NCBI GenBank assembly: GCA_963792655.1
Contig: CAWBWU010000003.1
Span: 558,001 to 622,000 of the forward strand
Source: DOZZ01 sp963792655
GTDB taxonomy: Bacteria; Acidobacteriota; Terriglobia; Bryobacterales; Bryobacteraceae
DNA: 64,000 bases
Reading direction: 5' to 3'
Shown here: positions 45,983-56,572 of the stretch, piece after piece
How the letters are laid out: each line of letters starts with the position of its first letter
Numbering within the stretch: the stretch's first letter is position 1
The notes under the pieces: model-generated
The model's database searches: none
What the model saw: only the letters and a program-made list of their open reading frames with translations
Told to the model about the DNA's origin: nothing
Program-made: the position numbers and the translations under genes

Positions 45983-48675
45983 TCAGTTCTTGCCCAGGAA
46001 GATGCCGTTGAACAGAAACTTGAACGTGGCGTGCGGCTGTGCGCGGAACGCCACTTCGGGACCCAGCAGGACTAACTTCCCTTCCCCGATCGACGCTTCG
46101 ACAATCGCTGTTCCACCATCCAGATTCTGCTGACCCCAGGCCCAACCGCTATCGAGCACTGCGGGCCCGTTGAACCATGCAACCGCGGACGTGTGCTTCA
46201 GTCCGGCTTCAGGCAGTAACCGGAACACCGGGCTGCTGTCAAAGAACACGTCGACTTGCGACGGCATGCCATATGCCAGCGGGTTGGTGTTATCGACCGT
46301 CGTCTTCAACAACGCGCCCGGGATGTAGAACTTGTCTTGCGGGCAGATTGATGTAGCTCTTCACCGGTGCGCCCATCAACTCACCGATGCCTGTCGAACT
46401 ACCAATGGTGATCACTGTGCCGCCCGCCTCGACGAACTTTTTGATCTGCGGGATGGTCTTGTCTTCAGTAATGCGGCCAGTCCAGCTTTTGTACTCGGCG
46501 GGAAGATCGGCCGGCGTTTGCGCTGCTTGTCCGCGCCCATTGGCATTGGCGCGGCGGAACACGCCGTCGGGCAATACCAGCACGTCGAAGCGGCTCTTCA
46601 AGTTGCCCGCGTCGAGCGCTTGCGGATAGACCACCTGATACGGGAACTCGAACTGTTCGAAGATCCAGCGCGTCCAACCCGATGTCATGGAGCCGCCATA
46701 AACATCGGCCAACGCGATGCGCACGGGCTTCACTTGCATCGCATCGCCCGCAGGCTTCGCGCTCACCCGATGAACAGTAAGGCCGAGGTCATGCGCCGCC
46801 GTTTGCAGCAGCGCGGCAACACCGGATTTCTCGGGCACCCAGATAGCCCCTGCACCGAGCGATTCCCCGTCGGCTTGCTGCGCTTGCTTCATCCAGTAAA
46901 CGTCCGCGCCCGCTTTGAGCAAGCGGTTCACCGCGATGAACGAGTTGTTCGCGCGATGCGAGATGAGATAACCGGCCGGTTGCGGCGCGCCCGTGATGGT
47001 TCCCGCAGGCATTGCTTGCACGCCGTCGACTTTGGCGAACGGTCCATCAAAATCGCTCAGCACCCGATCGAACTCGACACCCATTTGCAACGCGAGCGTC
47101 CAACCGGTGATGTCGTACGGCGCAACCGGCGGTCCTCCGGGGTAACGGAAATCGTTGGGGTGGTCCTGCGGCTCGAACATATCGAGCACATGCGGACGAA
47201 ATGCCTGCGCGGTTTTGATGACGTAAGACCCGGCGGGATAATCTTTGCCCGCGACTGAAAACCTGGCGGTGGCCCGCAGCACGGTAATGCCGTTCTTCTC
47301 GAGCGTATTGATGAACTTTGTGGCGGTGCCGAAGTCTGGCTGATTGGCGGGGATGATGTAGCCGCGCGGATCGCGGTACTGCGGATCGTGCAGCACCTTC
47401 GCGTAAAGTTCAGCGGGTACCGCAGCGCTGCGCGTTCCGCTTTCCTTCGGAGCCGCAGCCTTCAACGCTTCAATGCGCTTCGGTGTGATGGTCCAGTGAT
47501 CGTGGCTGCCGTTGTCGATCGAGTTGCGGCCCATGCGATAGATGTCGTAGAGAAACGTTTCGCGATATCTCGATGCAAGATCGAGCACCGCGCGATTGTT
47601 GGTGATCTCGTAATCGATCGACTGCCGGTAATGCCACTTCTGCGGCGCGATCGGCAGCGGCCAGTCGCCTGAGGGAAGTTGTTTGTCGGGGACGAGCACC
47701 AGGTCCATCGGCGTGGGATTGCCGATGATCTCGGTCAACAGCCCGATCATGTTGTGGAAGTACGCGATGGTGCGCAGGCCGCCGTTCCACCACGTCGAAT
47801 AGTTCGCGCCGGTGCGCATCGCGCGACCCGCCTTTGCCTTCCGCCACCAACCGGCTGTGCATTGCGGTGCCGACCTGTTCGACGCCAAGCGGAATCAGCG
47901 GGTCGAAGTTGTAGTTGAACGGATCGCGAAAGGGCGGCATGAAAATGACCGCGCCTTCGGGTCCCGTCTGGTGATGGTTGTAGACAATCTCCGGGAACCA
48001 CTCGATGAACATCTGCCGGTTCATGTTGGTGGTTTCGGGCATGTTCGACATGTAGAAGTCGCGGTTGTCATCGTGCCCGATGTACTTGTTGTAGAGCCGC
48101 GGCAGACCTGCCAGATTGCGCTTCAGCGGATCTTTCTCACGCATGTACCAATCCGCGACAATCTCCTGGCCGTCCGGATTCGCCTGAACGCAAAGCACGA
48201 TCACATCATTCAGAAAGCGCAGCGTCTCGGCGTCATTCGCGCTCGCCAGTTGATACACCGTCTCCATGAGCTGCTGCGACCCGACAGTCTCGTTCGCATG
48301 CAAGCCGCCGTCGATCCACACCACTGCTTTGCCTTCGCGCGCGAGCTGGTGTGCCTGCTCGTCGGTCAGACCCTCGGCCAACGCAAGCTTGCGATTGATC
48401 TCCTGATAATGCGCGAGCTGGCGCTGGTTCTCGGGCGACGTCAGAATCGCCATGTACTGATGGCGGCCTTCGCCGGTCATCCCGATGTCCACCAGCTTCA
48501 TTCGATCTGACTGCGATGCAAGCTTCTTCCAGTAGCTCTCGAGCTGCGAGTAAGTCGCCATCTGGTAGTCGTCGCCCAGGTTGAAACCCAGCGCTTCGCG
48601 CGGTGTGGTCAATTTCATCTGCGCGCTGAGGCCAGCGCACACAGCGGTGAAGATCAGCAGGGTCCGGAGGATCAT
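45983..48675 (-). CDS. Exported M14-family metallocarboxypeptidase-like protein, frame broken twice
   Basis: About 897 residues when joined. Signal peptide (LLIFTAVCAGLSAQ), then the M14 domain with zinc ligands His126 and Glu129 (GLHANETVGS) and a third His in VYNHHQTGPEG, and substrate-binding NRDF (DDNRDFYMSN). Two breaks occur: one G too many near 47833 (coding GGCGGGTCGCGC; corrected GKGGRAMRTGANYSTWW) and one near 46346 (coding CTGCCCGCAAGAC; corrected NLPQDKFYIPGALLKT). The C-terminal half has a class I glutamine-amidotransferase-like fold region (VLVLPDGVF; GGTVITIGSSTG). It is exported and probably degrades peptides or cell-wall material. It is divergent from the RNB gene. Confidence 0.78.
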
Positions 48676-48716
48676 GGCGAAACCTTAGTATGCCTGCTGG
48701 TAAGCTGCTTGAGGAC

Positions 48717-50169
48717 ATGGACCCACGTTTCGACTTAGCCGCGGCAGCGCGTCAGGAAATGCTGCATGACGGATTTCAACCGGACTTCGCTCCTGGCACT
48801 GAAGAGCAACTCGCGGCCATTCGTTCGCGCCCCGCGCCTCAGCCCGCTCCCGGTATCGAGGACTTACGTGCGATGCTCTGGTCGTCGCTCGACAACGACA
48901 CCTCGCGCGACCTTGATCAAGTCGAAGTAGCGGAACGTGTGGATGGGGGCATCCGCGTGCTGGTGGGCATCGCCGATGTCGATTGGGCGGTCGAGAAGAA
49001 TTCGGTGATCGACCGGCACGCCGCTTCCGAAACAACGTCGGTCTACACGGGCGTTCAGGTCTTCCCGATGCTGCCTGAAGAGCTTTCGACAGACCTCACA
49101 TCGCTGGCTGAGAACGAAGACCGGCTCGCGCTGGTCGCCGAGATGTTGGTTGCGCCCGATGGCAGTATTGCTTCGTCGCGTATCTTTCGTGCGCTGCTCA
49201 GGAACCATGCGCAGTTGGCTTATCACGAAACGGGCGCATGGCTGGAGGGCCGCGCGCCTGCCGGTCCCAAGGTGGCGGCGTCCACCGGCTTGCAAGAGCA
49301 GTTGAAGCTACAGGATGAAGCGGCGCAGGCCATGCGTGCGGAGCGCTACCGGCTGGGCGCGCTCAACTTCGATCGCGTCGGAAGCGCAGGTGGTCGTGAA
49401 CAATGGCCAGGTGGCAGACATCAGCGCCGATCGCAAAACGCGTGCGAACGATCTGATTGAAGACTTTATGGTGGGCGCGAATGAAGTCATGGCGCAGATG
49501 CTCAAGAAGAGCGGAGCCGCTTCGATTCGCCGCGTGGTGCGGACGCCTGAACGATGGCCGCGCATCGTGGAACTGGCCGCGCGCGTGGGCGCCACCCTGC
49601 CGCCGGAGCCCGACTCTGGCGCGCTCAATGCATTTTTGCAGGCGCGCAAAGCAGCCGACCCCGTGCACTACGCCGACCTTTCGCTCTCCGTCGTCAAGCT
49701 GATGGGCCCCGGTGAGTACGTGCTCACGCAGGCCGGTGATGCGGATCAAGGCCACTTCGGTCTGGCCGCGCAAGACTACACGCACTCCACCGCACCCAAC
49801 CGCCGCTTTGCCGACCTGGTGACGCAGCGCCTGATCAAAGCAGTGCTGGCGAACGCACCCGGCCCTTACACGGGCGATGAACTCGACGCCATTGCGAAGA
49901 ACTGCACGCTGAAAGAAAACAGCGCGCGCAAGGTGGAACGCACGATGCAAAAGCGGATCGCCGCCATGGCGTTCCATAGCCGCATCGGCCAGACCTTCAA
50001 CGCTGTGGTCACGGGCGTCACACCGAAAGGTGTGTTCGTGCGCGTTCCGAACCCGCCCGTCGAGGGGCGGCTGATGCGCGGGGAGCAAGGCGTCGATGTG
50101 GGCGATCAGATCCGCGTAACTTTGCTAAGCACCGACCCGCAGCGCGGTTTCATCGACTTCGGCCGCTAA
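48717..50169 (+). CDS. RNB-domain exoribonuclease (DrII-like RNase II family), frame broken
   Basis: About 483 residues. There are no N-terminal cold-shock domains; the RNB catalytic domain begins early, with the metal-site motif DNDTSRDLDQ (Asp59, Asp65, Asp67). The fourth Asp of the classical D-x5-D-x-DD pattern is Gln68, as I recall for Deinococcus DrII-like enzymes. Later motifs: HSTAPNRRFADLVTQR, and an S1 domain at the end (GVTPKGVFVRVPNPPVEGRL). One extra G near 49380 (GTCGGAAGCG) breaks the frame; removing it gives FDRVEAQVVVNNGQVAD. ATG at 48690 is an alternative. The gene is 3'-to-5' exonuclease by family. Confidence 0.8.
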
Positions 50170-51347
50170 GCGTTCGCGGCGTTCCACACACCGGTTCCAC
50201 GCATCGCAAGATTCGCCACGTGCCCGGCGCGAGCCGCGGCAACGCCAACTTCGATGGGGGCATTGGGTGTGGCGCGCGTTCGCATGCAATCGAGAAAGTT
50301 CTGCATGTGAGCGATCGCGCCGTCCTGTTTCGATTTCATCTCGAGTATGGGAACTTCGGGCTCGTAGGTTTCGCTGTACGCCGGAATCTCTTTGTAAACC
50401 GAGAAGCCGCGGCGGTGCAGGCGCATGGCGGCTTCGGTGCCGCGGAACATGAGCCCGCCCCCTTCCACGTAGCCGAGCAGCGCGCAATCGAACTCAACGA
50501 TCGCGGAACGATACCGCAGCGCAGCGCTCATGGTGTCCGGTGTCTGCCGCTCTTTCAGAAGCGCAACGGTGCCGTTGGCAGTAGCGCGCAAAGGCATATC
50601 GTCGTCGAGGAACCATTGCGCTACGTCCACCCAATGGATAAACAGGTCGGTCATCGCGCCGCCGCCAAAGTCCCAATACCAGCGCCAGTGCGCATATTGA
50701 TCGGCATCGAAAGGACGATCCTTCGCTGAACCCAGGAAGCGCTTCCAATCGAGCTTGGTCACGTCGATCGGAACCTTCGACTGGTTGGTGATGTGGTTCT
50801 GATACCAGTACGTCCTCACCAGAGTGATCTGGCCGAGCTTGCCCGAACGAATCAGATCGCGCGCCGCGAGATAGTGCTCCCAACTGCGCTGCTGGGTGCC
50901 GGTTTGCACTACACGCTTCGACTCGCGAACCGCGGCTAACAGCGGCTCCGACTCCTCGAGCGAATGAGTGACCGGCTTCTCACAGTAGACATCCTTGCCG
51001 GAGCGCACGGAGGCAATCGTGATCGGAACGTGCCAGTGATCGGGCGTTCCGATCACCACCGCATCGATGTCTTTGCGGTCGAGCAGCTCGCGATGGTCGA
51101 CATACAACTTCGCATCCGCCATTGCATACTTCTGTTTCGCCAGGTCGCGATGCGGTTCGTAGACGTCGCAAATCGCCACTACGTCGTTGCCGCCCAGTTT
51201 GTTGAGAATGCTCAGCAGGTACTGGCAGCGCTGACCGGTACCGATCGCACCGACGCGGACGCGGTCGTTCGCGCCCAGAATGCGGCTGTAAGACGCGGCG
51301 GTCGCAAGAGCTGTTCCAAGGAACACGCGGCGATGACTTGAATCCAT
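50166..51347 (-). CDS. Tat-exported Gfo/Idh/MocA family oxidoreductase
   Basis: A 393-residue protein. The N-terminus SSHRRVFLGTALATAAS is a twin-arginine signal (RRxFL). Then come the NAD-binding VGAIGTGQRCQYLL, the catalytic EKPVTHSLEE in VYCEKPVTH, and C-terminal WRWYWDFGGGAMTDLFIHW. Tat export with bound NAD(P) is typical of this subfamily in Planctomycetes, Acidobacteria and Bacteroidetes, where it works on glycan sugars in the periplasm. It overlaps the convergent RNase gene by four bases. Confidence 0.9.
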   Translation of the reverse strand: MDSSHRRVFLGTALATAASYSRILGANDRVRVGAIGTGQRCQYLLSILNKLGGNDVVAICDVYEPHRDLAKQKYAMADAKLYVDHRELLDRKDIDAVVIGTPDHWHVPITIASVRSGKDVYCEKPVTHSLEESEPLLAAVRESKRVVQTGTQQRSWEHYLAARDLIRSGKLGQITLVRTYWYQNHITNQSKVPIDVTKLDWKRFLGSAKDRPFDADQYAHWRWYWDFGGGAMTDLFIHWVDVAQWFLDDDMPLRATANGTVALLKERQTPDTMSAALRYRSAIVEFDCALLGYVEGGGLMFRGTEAAMRLHRRGFSVYKEIPAYSETYEPEVPILEMKSKQDGAIAHMQNFLDCMRTRATPNAPIEVGVAAARAGHVANLAMRGTGVWNAANA

Positions 51348-51399
51348 CGCTCGATTCTATACAGCACCCTGGATTGAGTAAAATGCTCTTACGAAAGAA

Positions 51400-51990
51400 A
51401 TGCCGGATTGCCTCGTTGCCACACAGGCCAATGTGACGCAGCTACTGCTCGACTGGTCCAAAGGAAAACAAGAAGCACTGGATCAATTGACGCCGGAAAT
51501 CTACGCCGAACTGCGCCGTATCGCCGGCCGGCATATGCGGAACGAGCGACCGGGCAACACCCTGCAGAGTACGGCCCTGGTCAACGAAGCCTACCTGAAG
51601 CTGATCGACCAGCGCCAGATCGAGTGGCGCAATCGAGCTCAGTTTTTTGGTGTTGCTTCGGAGATTATGCGGCGCATTCTGGTAGATGCGGCGCGCGCCA
51701 AACATGCCGCGAAGCGAGGCGCTGGCGAGGTGAAGCTCTCGCTGAGTGTGGCGGATCGAAGGGCATGGCGCGAGGATCTGGATCTGGTGGAGCTCGACTC
51801 CGCCCTGAGTGAACTCGAGGCACTGGACCCGCGCAAGAGCCGTATGATCGAACTCAGATTCTTTGGCGGCCTGGATATGGAGGAGACGGCTGAAGTGCTG
51901 GGTATCTCGCGGGCGACGGTTGCTCGCGAATGGACTCTGGCACGCGCGTGGCTGAGACGCGCGATCGAGAGAAAAGCGCCGGGCAACTAG
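51400..51990 (+). CDS. ECF-family RNA polymerase sigma factor (TIGR02999-like)
   Basis: A 196-residue sigma factor. Region 2: YAELRRIAGRHMRNERPGNTL, TALVNEAYLKLIDQ, FFGVASEIMRRILVDAARAK. Region 4: LDPRKSRMIELRFFGGLDMEETAEVLGISRATVAREW in outline. It belongs to the ECF group that occurs with Ser/Thr kinases rather than anti-sigma factors. The kinase gene starts five bases downstream, so the sigma factor is probably controlled by phosphorylation. Confidence 0.9.
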   Translation: MPDCLVATQANVTQLLLDWSKGKQEALDQLTPEIYAELRRIAGRHMRNERPGNTLQSTALVNEAYLKLIDQRQIEWRNRAQFFGVASEIMRRILVDAARAKHAAKRGAGEVKLSLSVADRRAWREDLDLVELDSALSELEALDPRKSRMIELRFFGGLDMEETAEVLGISRATVAREWTLARAWLRRAIERKAPGN

Positions 51991-51995
51991 TCCTT

Positions 51996-54672
51996 ATGAG
52001 TCCCTCGGATTGGGATCGGATCCAGAACGTCTTTCACACGGCCCTCGAACACAGCCCACTCGAACGCGCCAGCTATCTGGATGCAACTTGCGCGGGTAAC
52101 GCCGAATTGCGCAAAGAAGTGGACTCCCTGCTGCAATCGCACGATCAGAACGATGACTTCTTAGAGACTCCGGCGTTCGATAAATCCGTCCGGCCGCAAG
52201 GCTGGAAACCCAACCAGAACGGCATGATTCCGCCCGGTACGGTCATCGGTTACTACGAGATTCAAGACCTGCTGGGCGCGGGCGGCATGGGCGAAGTTTA
52301 TCGTGCGAAAGATCGCCGACTCGACCGGGAAGTCGCCTTCAAGATTCTGTCCACCATGCTCACCGGGCAACGGGAACAGTTGCATCGTTTCGAGCAGGAA
52401 GTGCGCGCTGTATCCGCTCTGAATCATCCGAACATCTGTCATCTGTACGATCTCGGCGAATGGGAGCAGCGCCCGTTCTTCACGATGGAACTGCTGAACG
52501 GAGAAACGTTGCACCAGCACATTGGCGGACGTCCGCTGCCCGTCGCCGAAGTGCTCGAGTACGGCGTGCAAATCAGCGACGCGCTCGACACCGCGCATAG
52601 CCGCGGCATACTGCATCGCGACATCAAGCCCGCCAACATCTTCATCACCACGCGCGGCCAGATCAAAGTCGTGGACTTCGGACTTGCCAAGCGCGCCGCT
52701 GGCCACGAGCAGGAAGAGACACAGCCGTTCACGGGCCCGCGCACCATTCCTGGAACAACGATGGGGACACTCGCCTACATGTCGCCCGAGCAGGCGAGGG
52801 CGGAAGCGCTCGACGCACGCAGCGATCTGTTCAGCTTTGGCTCCGTCCTTTACGAGATGGCGACCGGCACCCAGGCGTTTGGCGCAATCAGCAACGGGCT
52901 CATCTTCGATGCCATCATGAACCGCGCGCCGGCGCGACCGTCGCAGTTGAATCCGAATGTGCCGGAGATGCTCGAAGCCCTCATCGAAACGGCGCTTGAG
53001 AAAGATCGTGAGCTGCGCCATCAGTCGGCTTCCGAGATGAAAGCCGCGCTGCGCCGCTGCGCGCGAACGTTGAACGCCCCGCTCTCGCACCTGGAGCCGC
53101 ATAAGACGGCGCCGCGGATGCCTGCGCCGAACGCGACGCACGCTCCGGCAGCGCCCACCATCAGCATCGTAGGAGCCCGCACCATTGCGGTGCTCCCGTT
53201 CAGCCTGCTGCACGGCGAGCACGCTGACGACGAATATCTCGGTGTTGGTCTGGCCGATGCGTTGATCACCAAACTCAGCAGCATGCGCCGGCTACAGGTG
53301 CGTCCGACTAACTCGGTCATGAAGTATGCGCGCCAGAGCGCGGACCTGCTGACCGCCGGGCGCGAGCTGGATGTCGCTTTCGTGATAGGCGGACTGATTC
53401 GCCGCTTCGGCAGCCGTGTGCGTGTGAGCGTGCAACTGATGCAGGTGTCGGACGGCGCGCCGGTGTGGGCCGCGCAGTTCGATGAAAATTTCACCGACAT
53501 TCTGAACCTGGAAGATTCCATTTCGAGCCTTGCGGCGAAAGCGTTGATCCCGCGGCTCGATGTCGATGAGCGTGAACAGCTCAGCCGCCGCGATACCCAG
53601 AACGCGCAAGCCTACGAGTCGTATCTGAAAGGCCGCTACTACTGGAACACGTACTCGGTGGAAGGGATGTCGAAGGCGCTGCTCAATTTCACCGACGCGA
53701 TTACCAAAGACCCGGGCTATGCACGCGCGCACGCCGGCATCGCGGACTACTACAACTGGGTGGGAGCGTGGAGTGTTCTGCCCGCCAAAGAGTCCTTCGC
53801 CGCTGCGAAACAAGCGGCCGATACAGCGCTCAACCTGGATTCCAATCGTGCCGAGACGCAGACATCGTATGCGTACTCGGTGTGGAATCACGATTGGGAC
53901 TGGGAGCAGGCCGAGAAGCACTATCGCCGCGCGATCGAAATCAACCCGACACATGCGCCGGCATTGCGTTATCTTGCGCTCTTGCTGAGCGCGAAGGAGT
54001 GCCACCAGGAAGCCATCGAGTTAATTGAGCGCGCCCTTGCGGTGGACCCGTTCGCGCCGGTAATGGGGATGAGCGCGGGCCTGGTGCTCTATAACGCGGG
54101 GCAGTTCGATCGATCCATCGAGATGAGCCGCAAAACGTCTGGAGATCAACGCGGAAGACGGTATCGCGTGGATGGCGCTGGCCTGGGCTTACCAACAGAT
54201 GAATGAACAGCCGGACGCGGTCGCGGCGGCGCGCAAAGCAGTCGGTTTCCTGCGCGGCAATCCGCCGAGCACCGCGACGTTGGCCTGCAACCTGGCGTAC
54301 TCCGGACGGCACGATGAAGCACGCGCATTGCTCGCGAGCCTGGATCGCAAATCAGAAGAAGTTCTGGTCGGCTCGTATCATGTGGCGCTGGTGCACGCCG
54401 CACTGAACGAGCCGCAGAAAGCTTTGGACCGGCTGGAGCGCGCGGTCGGCGATCGCGAGTGGTGGACTCGTTTCCTCCGCGCCGAACCGCGCTTTCGACA
54501 CCTGCTCCAGGATCCACGCGCCAACGATTTGCTGTCGCGTTTAGGACTGCGTCCAGCGGCGGCGGTCGCTTCCGCCGCTGGTCAGCCCGCGGGCGACGAC
54601 CCTCACCCCGGATGGTCGCCCTTTCGAATGTTGTGGCGGGCCGCCCGTTCGTTCGGCCAGCCAAAACACTAG
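51996..54672 (+). CDS. Ser/Thr protein kinase with TolB-N/FlgO-like and TPR domains, frame broken
   Basis: About 892 residues. Hanks-type kinase (about 86-355): glycine loop LLGAGGMGEVY, Lys116 (VAFKIL), HRDIKPANI with Asp209, VDFGLAK with Asp227, YMSPEQAR. Then a FlgO/TolB-N-like domain (TIAVLPFSLL; LGVGLADALITKLSSM) and C-terminal TPRs from about 535. No membrane helix is evident. One extra T near 54140 (ACGTCTGGAG) disrupts the frame; removing it joins SRKT to LEINAEDGIAWMALAWAYQQM (outline). The first 55 residues match the usual leader of ECF-linked kinases (DRIQNVFHTALE). Confidence 0.87.
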
Positions 54673-54685
54673 CTGTGCGTCGCAC

Positions 54686-55165
54686 TCATCCGAGCAAAGT
54701 TACGCCGAAGCGGCTGGCGGTTCCCTGGATGCGCGAGATGTGCGGGTACAGCGGGTTTACGGGCAGCGCCATGCTGGTTGCAGGCGTGCCCAGTGACCGG
54801 AAGTAGTCTTCGAAGCCAGCCGGCGTGATCAGCACCAACATACGCGCCCGCTCACAGATAATCTTGAAGGTGTGCGGGATGCGCCGCGGCAGAAACACGG
54901 TCTCACCCGGCAACACCACACGCTGCTGATCGCCGACCGTAACGCGGATCGAGCCCTCGAGCATGTAGAACATCTCGTCCTCGCGCTCGTGAACATGCAG
55001 CGGCGGCTCGGCCCCGGGCCGTCCCAATGCTTCGATCAACGAAAACTGGCCGTTGGTATGTGCGCTGTCCGTGTGCACGGTGAGCAGCGAGCCCATGTAG
55101 TAAATGGAATTGTTAAGTGCTGACGCCTGATCTTCCGCCGTTAATGCAAATTGCGTAGTAGCCAT
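54686..55165 (-). CDS. Cupin-domain protein
   Basis: A 159-residue single-domain cupin. Metal-site motif 1 HVHEREDEMFYMLEG and motif 2 LPRRIPHTF are present, so a metal probably binds. Role unknown; similar stand-alone cupins are dioxygenases, sugar isomerases or sensors. ATG at 55165 is preceded by AGGGCGGA. Divergent from the FAD monooxygenase gene 97 bases away, with a possible shared promoter region. Confidence 0.82.
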   Translation of the reverse strand: MATTQFALTAEDQASALNNSIYYMGSLLTVHTDSAHTNGQFSLIEALGRPGAEPPLHVHEREDEMFYMLEGSIRVTVGDQQRVVLPGETVFLPRRIPHTFKIICERARMLVLITPAGFEDYFRSLGTPATSMALPVNPLYPHISRIQGTASRFGVTLLG

Positions 55166-55262
55166 TTCCGCCCTCAACCAGAAACGCGTAGACAGCCGGC
55201 AGAAAGTCTCACGCAGGACAAAAAATTTTTAGCGCACGTCGCGTACTAGACTATGGAACGCG

Positions 55263-56507
55263 ATGGGCCCCGGCTCTCCTTCTGTCGAAAAGCTCGCGAC
55301 ACAGTGCTGCATTGCCGGCGGAGGTCCTGCGGGGATGATGCTTGGCTTCCTGCTGGCACGCGCCGGCGTGAAGGTCCTGGTGCTTGAGAAGCATCGCGAC
55401 TTTCTGCGCGATTTCCGCGGCGACACCATCCATCCCTCGACGCTTGAGCTGATGCACGAACTCGGCATCCTCGACGATTTCCTGAGCCGTCCACATCAGG
55501 AACTGAAACAGCTGGGAGCGCAGATCGACGGCTACAGCGCGATCGTTGCCGACTTCTCGCGCATCAAGACGCATTGCAAGTTCATCGCGTTGATGCCGCA
55601 GTGGGACTTCCTCGACTTCATCGCAGGCCGCGCGCGGCGCTACCCCGGGTTTCAACTGCGCATGCAGGCTGAGGTAATCGCGTTGCTCGAAGAAGGCGGC
55701 CGTGTGGTGGGCGTCACCGCGCGCACTCCGGAGGGAACTCTTGAGGTTCGCGCGGACCTGGTCGTCGGCGCTGATGGACGCCGTTCGCAAGTTCGTGCGT
55801 CGTCGGGCTTGCGCGTGATCGACAGCGGTGCGCCGATCGACGTTCTATGGATGCGCGTGTCACGGCGCAGCAGTGATCCGCCGCAAACTCTCGGCCGTTT
55901 TCATGCGGGCAGACTCATGGTGACCCTCAATCGCGGCGACTACTGGCAATGCGCGTACGTGGTAGCGAAAGGCACGCTCCAGGAGATTCAGCAGAAGGGG
56001 CTCGACAGCTTTCGCGAAGATGTGGCAACGGTCGCCCCGTTCCTGCGTGATCGTGTGGACGAGATTGCCACGTGGGACGACGTCAAGCTTCTCTCTGTAA
56101 CAGTGGATCACCTGCAGCACTGGTCGCGGGACGGCCTACTCTGCATTGGCGATGCGGCGCACGCGATGTCACCGATCGGTGGAGTCGGCATCAACCTAGC
56201 GATTCAGGATGCTGTTGCCGCAGCGAATCTGCTTACTGCTGCGTTCTCCCATGGCCGGCCAACGGTTCAGAAGTTGCGTGCCGTGCAACGCCGGCGCGCG
56301 TATCCGGCGCGAATGACGCAACGCTTCCAGGTGTTCGCCCATCGCCGCCTGCTCGCGCCCGCCCTCGCACGCAAAACATTACTGACGCGCGCGCCATTTG
56401 CGTTGAGGATGTTGCAATGGATTCCGTTCCTGCGCCGAATCGCCGCGCGTATGGTGGGCCTGGGGTTCCGCCCGGAACACATCCACACTCCCGACGTGCT
56501 TGCATAG
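55263..56507 (+). CDS. FAD-dependent aromatic-hydroxylase-like monooxygenase
   Basis: A 414-residue FAD_binding_3 flavoprotein: dinucleotide motif CCIAGGGPAGMMLGFLLARAG, the DG motif VVGADGRRSQVR, and the FAD ribityl motif LCIGDAAHAMSPIGGVGINLA. Members are UbiH/PHBH-like hydroxylases or geranylgeranyl-reductase relatives. The residue following the GDTIHPSTLELM segment is typical of the hydroxylase group. Substrate unknown. It is intact. Confidence 0.85.
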   Translation: MGPGSPSVEKLATQCCIAGGGPAGMMLGFLLARAGVKVLVLEKHRDFLRDFRGDTIHPSTLELMHELGILDDFLSRPHQELKQLGAQIDGYSAIVADFSRIKTHCKFIALMPQWDFLDFIAGRARRYPGFQLRMQAEVIALLEEGGRVVGVTARTPEGTLEVRADLVVGADGRRSQVRASSGLRVIDSGAPIDVLWMRVSRRSSDPPQTLGRFHAGRLMVTLNRGDYWQCAYVVAKGTLQEIQQKGLDSFREDVATVAPFLRDRVDEIATWDDVKLLSVTVDHLQHWSRDGLLCIGDAAHAMSPIGGVGINLAIQDAVAAANLLTAAFSHGRPTVQKLRAVQRRRAYPARMTQRFQVFAHRRLLAPALARKTLLTRAPFALRMLQWIPFLRRIAARMVGLGFRPEHIHTPDVLA

Positions 56508-56572
56508 TCATCAGGGATTTCGAACCTTGGGCTAGCGCGGTCCACTGTCGACGTACTGGCACAATGAGAGCA

